The position numbers and the translations under genes are program-made. This document shows, one piece after another, positions 1 to 5,669 of a stretch of DNA of 8,014 nt (its first letter is position 1; each line of letters starts with the position of its first letter). The notes under the pieces are model-generated. The model searched no databases. It saw only the letters and a list, made by a program, of their open reading frames with translations, and was not told where the DNA came from. Source of the DNA: Chitinivibrio sp051745065. GTDB lineage: Bacteria; Fibrobacterota; Chitinivibrionia; Chitinivibrionales; Chitinivibrionaceae. The stretch covers positions 1 to 8,014 of the forward strand of contig JBNJDQ010000111.1 of the NCBI GenBank assembly GCA_051745065.1. The letters run 5' to 3'.

Positions 1-21
1 TGATATTGTACCGGACGTCTG

Positions 22-378
22 ATGGTGTACCGTCTGGTAGTTTGTCCAGGCATTGTGCAAAGCACCTTGGCATGGCAGGACAGGGTATCCCGAAATGAGA
101 GGATCTTTCCTTTGGTTGTATTGGGGCGACCCACTCTGACTGGCATTGGGCTTGCTTTTCAGCCATGGGGAACAATACTGATCCGTCAAGGCGATACTGA
201 TGTATCGGTGGCAGCCGAATCAATCGGGCATCAGTCCCGCTCCGATCTCCTCAAAATGTATGAAAAGCAGATCCAACTGTGGAATCTAATAATGACGGTT
301 GCGGTGCTGCGGGAATTTCCGGTGATCTTTACAGAAGAACCTGCTGTCCTGAAACTGCTGTTTTCCGAAAACATTTAA
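22..378 (+). CDS. Doubtful 118-aa hypothetical ORF
   Basis: I do not recognise this product. The frame is open from base 4, just after a stop at 1-3, so the ORF is complete in the window. The ATG at 22 has no convincing Shine-Dalgarno sequence. There is no signal peptide or clear membrane segment. Residues 52-82 vaguely resemble the C-terminal end of tyrosine recombinases (a GxxD-like stretch, then IGHQS, then a tyrosine). However, the catalytic Arg-His pair expected upstream is absent and the His-Tyr spacing is one residue too long. Codon choice (AGG, CGA, ATA, CTA, GTA, TTG) looks less regular than in the neighbouring genes. Its stop overlaps the stop of the convergent gene by 3-4 bases. 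It may be a decayed mobile-element fragment or simply non-coding: minus frames are also open over much of 1-219 without a recognisable product. Confidence 0.25.
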   Translation: MVYRLVVCPGIVQSTLAWQDRVSRNERIFPLVVLGRPTLTGIGLAFQPWGTILIRQGDTDVSVAAESIGHQSRSDLLKMYEKQIQLWNLIMTVAVLREFPVIFTEEPAVLKLLFSENI

Positions 379-1121
379 AACAGAACAGTCAGGGCAAAGG
401 TGAGTTCGGGCATGATTGTTTTTTTTGAAAACAGGCGTGAGCCCGTGTTACCATGCCAGCCGGCCCGGGCAATTTCGATATCCCCGACGGAATAATCCTG
501 TTTAAAAAATACCTCTGATACATCTGCTTCCCGTGCAGAAAAATACCCCCAGTTTTCCAGAATGCCCATATTCAGACGGAGAATTACCGTAAGAAAGAGT
601 GGGTCAACACCGAAGCCGCTTTTGAGAAAGGGTCCGCCAAATCCCGTAAACCGGCCTTCTGCTTCGTGGCGCAGGTGCAGTTTGCCCTCAGTAACAGCGG
701 CATCCGGTCCGCGGCGGAATCGGGTTGTTACCGTGGTGTCCCAGTTACGATCGTATTCGGCGTATTTGAATCCCGCAGAGATGCCAAGGGCAACAAAATA
801 CTGCTGAAAGGGATGCCACTGCCGGGCGTAGCTGAGATAGAGGTTGCCGTAATGGTGGATATCATCACGCCAGGAAGGAGCGTGAGTGATACTGTCATAA
901 TAGTATTCGGTGTTTTCCACATCGTTCATGAGGCGCATGTCAAGACTGAAGCTGTGTTTCCGGCGCAGGGTGATTCCCGCTGCTCCCCCGTGGTAACTCC
1001 ATATCGGGCCGAGGCCGGTATTGATTGCCGTGATCCCCGGCCGAGCCCAGAAGCGGTACTCCGTCGTAGCAGAACACAGAGGTGCACAGATAAGGAGTAA
1101 TACAAAGATGCGTTTCATCAT
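375..1121 (-). CDS. Secreted, probable outer-membrane beta-barrel protein
   Basis: The product is about 248 residues and of unknown function. Residues 1-18 form a typical signal peptide: two Met, Lys-Arg, then a hydrophobic run ending near Cys-Ser-Ala. No lipobox is visible. The rest is rich in alternating polar/aromatic stretches with many Tyr, Trp and Phe. It ends in a hydrophobic stretch closing on Phe (ALTVLF), the usual C-terminal signature of outer-membrane barrels. ATG codons occur at 1121 and 1118, with a TTG directly upstream at 1124. AAGGA near 1131-1135 lies about 8 bases from the ATG at 1121, so I prefer that start. It follows the OmpA-like gene on the same strand but lies beyond a strong terminator, so it is probably transcribed separately. 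I see no convincing promoter in the 56 bases between. The assignment to the outer membrane is inferred from sequence character, not homology. Confidence 0.8.
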   Translation of the reverse strand: MMKRIFVLLLICAPLCSATTEYRFWARPGITAINTGLGPIWSYHGGAAGITLRRKHSFSLDMRLMNDVENTEYYYDSITHAPSWRDDIHHYGNLYLSYARQWHPFQQYFVALGISAGFKYAEYDRNWDTTVTTRFRRGPDAAVTEGKLHLRHEAEGRFTGFGGPFLKSGFGVDPLFLTVILRLNMGILENWGYFSAREADVSEVFFKQDYSVGDIEIARAGWHGNTGSRLFSKKTIMPELTFALTVLF

Positions 1122-1177
1122 CAAAGAGATTCCTTTTGAGGTGATCCGTAAAATATGTGATGGAAATGAGGAGGGCG

Positions 1178-1212
1178 AAAAAAGAGGAATTCCCGCAGGC
1201 AGCGGGAATTCC
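1178..1212 (-). terminator. Intrinsic terminator after the OmpA-like gene
   Basis: A perfect 11-bp inverted repeat, GGAATTCCCGC at 1186-1196 and its complement at 1202-1212, encloses a 5-base loop. On the minus strand it is followed within two bases by six T (A run at 1178-1183). It lies 21 bases past the stop of the OmpA-like gene. Stem, loop and T-run all fit a rho-independent terminator read leftwards. On the plus strand no T-run follows, so it is one-directional. Confidence 0.88.
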
Positions 1213-1233
1213 CGGTGAACTGAACGGGGTGGT

Positions 1234-2796
1234 TTATTGAATCCGTTTCAGTTCGACACGTCTGTTGAGAACACGTCCCATGGGGGAGTCATTGTCAGCA
1301 ATGGGGTCGGCTTCGCCCATGCCCACAGGACGCAGGCGTTTCTTTTCGATTCCCTGGCGTACAAGATACATACCTACGGCCAGGGCCCGCTCTTTGGAAA
1401 GGCGCTGGTTCAGTTCCTTCTTACCGGTAATATCCGTGTATCCGCGAATCTCCATGCGGATATCCGGGTGTTCTTTCAGCACTGCGGCAACTTCATTGAG
1501 CATGCGCGAAGAGCCGGCAGTCAGTTCGGCAGAACCTGCTTTGAAGTTGACCGAAGGAAGAGTGATAACATTGTAGGTAAGAATCTGTTCAGCTTCCTGG
1601 GTGATACGGACGGTATCCTTTTTTATAACCATGACTGTATCGGTTTCGGTGATGATCACAGTGTCTGTTTCATGCACTTTATCAAGGCAGCCGTCTTCAT
1701 CCTCGTATCCGTCGTAATCCTCAGCTTCGTAGGGGCAGCTGTCATCCACGGTGGGAATGTAGTCGTAATCGGGATCTGATTCCGCACCGAGCTTTGAAAA
1801 ACCCACCGTTGCTGTCAGGCCGATGGTCGGAGCAGGGGAGGTTTCGTAGGTGAAGGGACGCCCGTCATCATCGGTAATTTCCCACTGCGTTTTGTAGTTG
1901 CGGTCGGAAAGGGAGATATCCGCAGCAAGGCCGTAGTACATTCCCTTTGCATCGGTGTATCTGGCACCGAGGGAAAGATACACCTGGTCGTTATTGATAT
2001 TGCGGAAGAATTTTTCCAGGGTGATCCCATCATTCAGATAATGCACAAAGCGGCTTTCTCCGTAAATATCCATAAGTAGGGTAAGCTGTTCCGAGGCAAG
2101 GTAGGAGAGCGCAAAATTACCAACGAGGGCGGAATTATCCTGGGGGTAATTGTTCTCGTTCTGGTTCAGCACCATGGCGGTAACACCGAGGTTCAGATCC
2201 ATCAGAACGGGGCGGCTCTCTTTCAGCTTGGTCATGTCAAGAGTCCAGACCATCATGGGATTGAGGCTCAGTCCGCCGCTGGAGTACGGATCATTGACCT
2301 CGGGATACCGGTTGGAGGTGTAGTAACTGTGACGGGGGAAGTAGCCGTAGTCATCGGAGCCGGTGGGTATGGTCGTCCGCAGCAGATAGGAGACCCGCAG
2401 AGGGGCGTTGGGAAGCAGGCCGGGATGCATCAGTTTGATGCCCGCCTGGATGTCACCAAAACCGGAGGCATTTTCCGTATGGCCTTCCCAGATATCCTGA
2501 TATACGGGGATATCCAGGGAAAGATCCATCCAGTTGGTTACGCCGTAACCGAAAAAGAGGTTCTCTGAAATGAGAATCGCCGTTTCTTCGCTGCCCTGTA
2601 CGGTAAGATTGCGGTACGCCACGTCACCCTTGATGGAGAGACCCGTGTTGATGCTGCCTTTGCCCAGGGCGTAGGCACTGGTTGTACGAAGGGCACCTTT
2701 CTGGCCGCCCGTATTAATATTATTTGCTTCTGCAGCACCAATTACAAGCAGGATTGCAAGGATCAGTGCTCTGAAAGAACAAGTATGGTTTGTCAT
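1234..2796 (-). CDS. OmpA-family outer-membrane protein with TSP3-like segment
   Basis: The protein has 520 residues. Residues 1-24 are a signal peptide ending near Ala-Glu-Ala. Residues 25-335 look like a beta-barrel. The segment GFGDIQAGIKL (112-122) followed by IPTGSDDYG (143-151) resembles transporter-like barrels of the Phenol_MetA_deg type. Residues 341-372 are an acidic, Cys-containing TSP type-3-like calcium-binding stretch (DSCP, then EDYDGYEDEDGC). Residues 376-397 carry three Asp-Thr-Val motifs in a linker. Residues 413-518 are an OmpA C-terminal domain (starting VNFKAGSAEL) with the expected peptidoglycan-binding Asp455 in GYTD and Arg470 in LSKERA. The protein should sit in the outer membrane and hold the cell wall. 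GGAGG at 2803-2807 is 6 bases from the ATG. It lies 33 bases after the priming transferase gene and ends at a strong terminator, so the two are probably cotranscribed. Confidence 0.9.
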   Translation of the reverse strand: MTNHTCSFRALILAILLVIGAAEANNINTGGQKGALRTTSAYALGKGSINTGLSIKGDVAYRNLTVQGSEETAILISENLFFGYGVTNWMDLSLDIPVYQDIWEGHTENASGFGDIQAGIKLMHPGLLPNAPLRVSYLLRTTIPTGSDDYGYFPRHSYYTSNRYPEVNDPYSSGGLSLNPMMVWTLDMTKLKESRPVLMDLNLGVTAMVLNQNENNYPQDNSALVGNFALSYLASEQLTLLMDIYGESRFVHYLNDGITLEKFFRNINNDQVYLSLGARYTDAKGMYYGLAADISLSDRNYKTQWEITDDDGRPFTYETSPAPTIGLTATVGFSKLGAESDPDYDYIPTVDDSCPYEAEDYDGYEDEDGCLDKVHETDTVIITETDTVMVIKKDTVRITQEAEQILTYNVITLPSVNFKAGSAELTAGSSRMLNEVAAVLKEHPDIRMEIRGYTDITGKKELNQRLSKERALAVGMYLVRQGIEKKRLRPVGMGEADPIADNDSPMGRVLNRRVELKRIQ

Positions 2797-2802
2797 ATCA
2801 AA

Positions 2803-2807
2803 CCTCC
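2803..2807 (-). promoter_or_regulatory. Ribosome binding site of the OmpA-like gene
   Basis: GGAGG on the minus strand, 6 bases ahead of the ATG at 2796. It sits in the 33-base gap after the transferase stop. This gap is too short for an obvious promoter, which supports readthrough from the upstream gene. Confidence 0.75.
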
Positions 2808-2829
2808 GTTTTTAATGGTTACATGAGAA

Positions 2830-4197
2830 CTATTCGACTTCCGGAGCCCGCGAGCCCAGGGTCATCCACATTATTTTAAGGTCAAGCCAGATCGACCAGT
2901 TTTCCAGATAGTCCAGATCAAACTCAACCCGCTTGGAAAGTTTTTCGTCCGTATCCGTCGGCCCGCGCCACCCGTTGACCTGCGCCCAGCCGGTAATTCC
3001 CGGGCGGACAAAATGCCGGGCCATGTATTCGGGTATTCGCGAGCGGAATTCCGCTGTATGGGCAAGCATGTGCGGTCGCGGACCGACCAGGCTCATTTCG
3101 CCGCGCAGAACATTGATCAGCTGCGGCAGTTCATCGATATTGTATTTGCGCATGAATGCCCCCAGTGGGGTTATGCGGGGGTCCCGGGCCTGTGCCTGCT
3201 GAGAATCTGCGTCTGAGCGGGAACCTGCGCTCATGGAGCGGAATTTATAGCACATGAAACTCTTCTGGTTGTAGCCGGTTCGCTCCTGCACAAAAAAGAC
3301 CGGCCCCGGGGATGTCACCTTTATGAGCAGAGCGATAATGCCCCAGAGCGGCAGGAGAAACAGAAGTGCCCCGGCGGAAAGAAGAATATCAATGCTTCGT
3401 TTTTTGCAGCGATTGCCGATCAGATCCAGGGGAAAATCCCGCACCGTGAGCAGGGGCATGGTGCCAAAGATGCGCAGGGAAACGGGAAAACTGTACCATC
3501 GGGCATAATCCAGGGCAAAATGCACGCGTACGCCGATTTGATCGAGCTTGCTGACCAGTCTGTTGATTACTGCGTTATAATGAAAGGGCAGGGCAAGAAT
3601 GATTTCCTGAATGCGATATTCCCGAATGAGTTCGGGGATTTTGTCCGTGGGACCGAGAATGTCATGGCCGGTTTTTTTGTCGTCAGCATAGCCGGCAAGA
3701 GTGATGCCCAGTTCGCGGTGCAGGAGTATTTCCCGGCCCACTTCCCGCCCCAGGGTTCCTGCTCCGACAATCAGGGTACGCCGGGCGGAGTGATCCGTAT
3801 GACGGAAATGGTGCAGCAGACGGTTGAGTAACGGGTGAACTGCAAGAATCAGGAGCAGCTGAAAGAGGGCCGTGTAAAAGAATACCAGCCGTGAGTAGGG
3901 CATGCCGCGAAAGAGATAGCCTGAAACCGGCAGAAGTATGACAAAAAGCAAAATGGTTTTTCCGTATTTGCGGACCCGTTCAAGGGGCTCATGCCAGGGG
4001 CTGCGTGAATAAAAGTCGGAGAGTTTGGTTGCCCCGTACCATACAACGAGAGATATGAGGTAGAGCAGCTGCGTATCCTTGTCAAAACTGAAGTGACCGA
4101 AGCGGAGTTGCCCGGCCAGGTACAGGGCGGGAAAGAGCAGGAAAATATCCGTTATGCGGTAGATATTACGAAAGAAGGCAAGGGTGCTGTTGTTCAT
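2830..4197 (-). CDS. wcaJ: Undecaprenyl-phosphate hexose (probably glucose) phosphotransferase, WcaJ-type
   Basis: This inner-membrane enzyme transfers a sugar-1-phosphate from a UDP-sugar to undecaprenyl phosphate, the first step of exopolysaccharide repeat-unit assembly. The protein has 455 residues. Membrane segments lie near 12-30, 45-58, 80-97 and 104-122. A Rossmann-like middle domain carries GAGTLG at 145-150. A fifth hydrophobic segment (268-294) enters the bacterial sugar transferase domain, with SPGPV (296-300), YKFRSM (317-322), the catalytic Asp-Glu of DELPQ (355-359), GPRPH (372-376) and PGITGWAQVNGWRG (399-412). The GPRPH and WRG-x-TDT signature matches the WcaJ/GumD group, hence probable glucose specificity, but the donor sugar is inferred. 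The frame extends to an ATG at 4242, but a GGGAGGA at 4207-4213 points to the ATG at 4197 or the GTG at 4200. It is the first gene of a leftward pair with the OmpA-like gene. Confidence 0.93.
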   Translation of the reverse strand: MNNSTLAFFRNIYRITDIFLLFPALYLAGQLRFGHFSFDKDTQLLYLISLVVWYGATKLSDFYSRSPWHEPLERVRKYGKTILLFVILLPVSGYLFRGMPYSRLVFFYTALFQLLLILAVHPLLNRLLHHFRHTDHSARRTLIVGAGTLGREVGREILLHRELGITLAGYADDKKTGHDILGPTDKIPELIREYRIQEIILALPFHYNAVINRLVSKLDQIGVRVHFALDYARWYSFPVSLRIFGTMPLLTVRDFPLDLIGNRCKKRSIDILLSAGALLFLLPLWGIIALLIKVTSPGPVFFVQERTGYNQKSFMCYKFRSMSAGSRSDADSQQAQARDPRITPLGAFMRKYNIDELPQLINVLRGEMSLVGPRPHMLAHTAEFRSRIPEYMARHFVRPGITGWAQVNGWRGPTDTDEKLSKRVEFDLDYLENWSIWLDLKIMWMTLGSRAPEVE

Positions 4198-4206
4198 CAC
4201 TGTGTA

Positions 4207-4213
4207 TCCTCCC
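4207..4213 (-). promoter_or_regulatory. Ribosome binding site deciding the transferase start
   Basis: GGGAGGA on the minus strand lies 7 bases before a GTG (4200) and 10 bases before an ATG (4197). It lies downstream of the in-frame ATG at 4242, so that longer start is unlikely. The shorter product begins MNNST, close to the first membrane segment. Confidence 0.7.
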
Positions 4214-4363
4214 GGGCATGTGCAAAGTGCTGCTGCATACATGCGAATACAAAATGTAAATACTGATAATTACTCCGTTTACAATATACATGTTTTGCAC
4301 AGAAAAAGGTGGAAAAAGAGATTAAACAATTGTAAGGATGATGTTAAAAAAGCAGCAGGGTCG

Positions 4364-4392
4364 TTGCATCTGTGCGGGGGCTGAATTATATT
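4364..4392 (+). promoter_or_regulatory. Sigma70-like promoter of the export/kinase operon
   Basis: TTGCAT (4364-4369) and TATATT (4387-4392) are separated by exactly 17 bases. The -10 matches the consensus at five of six positions, the -35 at three of six. The predicted start of transcription is near 4399, giving a leader of about 32 bases that includes GAAGG at 4420-4424, 6 bases before the ATG at 4431. Confidence 0.55.
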
Positions 4393-4430
4393 GTTTTTCA
4401 TTTTACAATTCATACGGGTGAAGGTCATTC

Positions 4431-5666
4431 ATGAAACGTTTTTTCCTGACGGTGCTGCTCTGTGTCTGCGGTGCAGCGGCCTATAGCGGTGCATATGAAA
4501 CCACGGCAGAGAAAGTTGCAGTCAGTATCAGCGGTGCCGGAGTTGCTCCGGGAACCTATCGTGTTTCCCCGGATCAGCGGGTGCTGGATGTGATCAAGAC
4601 TGCCGCCGGAGGCAGACTGCCGGCGCTGGACAGTATTGACAGCCGCAATATCGTTGTCACCGAACCTGACGGCCGGCGCACAACATATGATATTCTGCGG
4701 TATATCAACGGGGGTGATCTTTCTCAGAATCCCTATGTTGCGGGCGGGCAGAATATTCGCGTTCCCTTTGCCACGGAGTGGGTCTTTGTATCCGGAGATA
4801 TTCAGGGAACCCTGTCCGGGCATATCCCTCTCAAGCAGGGGGAATCGGCGGGGGATCTTCTTTCACTGTTTACGCTCAACGCCACGGCGGATCGCGGGGC
4901 GATACTCTTTGAGCGTATTAATGCTCCCTCACGGCGCTATGGCCTGGATGAGATGGACACGCTGATTCTGCAGGATCTGGATAAGATTACCATTTTCCCC
5001 CGCAAGGATCGGATCGAAATTTTTCAGGTGGAACTGAAGGGCGAAGTCTATCGTCCGGGAATCTATACGATTTCCCATGGGGAAACCACGGTGAATGAGA
5101 TTATCGAAAAAGCCGGCGGGGCAACACCGCGGGGAGATTTTTCCCGGGCCTGGGTTGTTCGAAAGGGTAAAATAAGCGCTATGCCCGTCGAAAAAATCAG
5201 CAAAAACCGTATTTCCGCTGAAGCGGCGCAGAATATTGGCGTTACCAAGGCGGTGCAGTCGGGGGATTTTCTGATCATGCCCCTCTATGAACACCCCGAT
5301 GTAATTCTGGAAGACGGCGATGAAATTGTTGTACCCCAGGTGGAAAATCAGGTGTATCTCAGTGGCAGCGTGAAAGAGCCCGGTGCCTATGCGTACAAAA
5401 AGGGCCGCCCCATGGAATACTACATAGAGCGGGCCGGCGGTTTTACCTATAACGCAGACACCCGCACGATTCGTATTCTGGAGACCTACGGGGAATACTA
5501 CCGTGAAGTTGACCGCAGTGAGATTGCTGCGGGAAATGTCATTATCGTGTCTCCCCTGGACCGGGAAAAACGAATGAACCGGGTCCTGCGAATTATCTCA
5601 ACGGCCCTCTCTTTTGCTACGGCATCGGTCACAGTGGGCGCATTTATTCAGAATCAGCAGGAGTAA
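4431..5666 (+). CDS. SLBB-domain polysaccharide export protein
   Basis: A 411-residue secreted protein with signal peptide at about 1-21 (MKRFF, then a hydrophobic run); no proper lipobox precedes either cysteine. The body appears to be a string of SLBB-type domains, each with a G-x-x-x-PG(x)Y start and often AGG. They cover roughly 31-112 (APGTYRV, AAGG), 117-190 (VSGDIQGTLSG, diverged), 199-302 (KGEVYRPGIYTI, KAGG) and 307-375 (SGSVKEPGAYAY, RAGG). Each ends with a strand of the DxIxVP kind, such as QNIRVP or DEIVVP. Residues 384-406 form a hydrophobic or amphipathic helix near the C-terminus. By analogy with Wza, the protein would form the periplasmic and outer-membrane conduit for polymer, working with the kinase encoded 3 bases downstream. 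I could not find the usual N-terminal Poly_export motif. GAAGG at 4420-4424 supports the start. Confidence 0.87.
   Translation: MKRFFLTVLLCVCGAAAYSGAYETTAEKVAVSISGAGVAPGTYRVSPDQRVLDVIKTAAGGRLPALDSIDSRNIVVTEPDGRRTTYDILRYINGGDLSQNPYVAGGQNIRVPFATEWVFVSGDIQGTLSGHIPLKQGESAGDLLSLFTLNATADRGAILFERINAPSRRYGLDEMDTLILQDLDKITIFPRKDRIEIFQVELKGEVYRPGIYTISHGETTVNEIIEKAGGATPRGDFSRAWVVRKGKISAMPVEKISKNRISAEAAQNIGVTKAVQSGDFLIMPLYEHPDVILEDGDEIVVPQVENQVYLSGSVKEPGAYAYKKGRPMEYYIERAGGFTYNADTRTIRILETYGEYYREVDRSEIAAGNVIIVSPLDREKRMNRVLRIISTALSFATASVTVGAFIQNQQE
5659..5663 (+). promoter_or_regulatory. Ribosome binding site inside the end of the SLBB gene
   Basis: AGGAG lies in the last codons of the SLBB gene, immediately before its TAA, and 6 bases ahead of the ATG at 5670. 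Ribosomes ending the first gene would sit on this site, so the two proteins are probably translationally coupled. Confidence 0.75.
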
Positions 5667-5669
5667 CAC

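Larger units (their letters stand above)
4198..4430. other. Divergent intergenic regulatory region
   Basis: These 233 bases lie between the leftward transferase and the rightward export gene. They contain the transferase ribosome binding site, an AT-rich core at about 4250-4350, and a rightward promoter (4364-4392). On the minus strand, TTGTAA near 4280 and several AT-rich hexamers could form a promoter, but no pair fits well enough to call. I see no tRNA, small ORF with a ribosome binding site, or convincing operator palindrome here. One shared control point for both halves of the locus is likely. Confidence 0.6.

Noticed and set aside
358..383. Inverted repeat CTGTTTT/AAAACAG around the convergent stops as a terminator
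   Set aside because: The stem is only 7 AT-rich base pairs with a 12-base loop and no T-run follows on either strand, so it is too weak to call.
1122..1177. Separate promoter for the small barrel gene
   Set aside because: AT-rich hexamers near 1148-1157 could act as a -10, but no -35 lies at a proper distance.
1237..1779. Plus-strand 180-codon frame opposite the OmpA domain
   Set aside because: It is an antisense shadow of the OmpA domain and TSP3-like segment, which are unmistakable on the minus strand. It shows no domain of its own.
4198..4242. Longer start for the priming transferase at ATG 4242
   Set aside because: The ribosome binding site GGGAGGA at 4207-4213 lies inside this extension and points to 4197/4200. 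The added 15 residues are Cys- and Gly-rich and unlike the N-terminus of the family.
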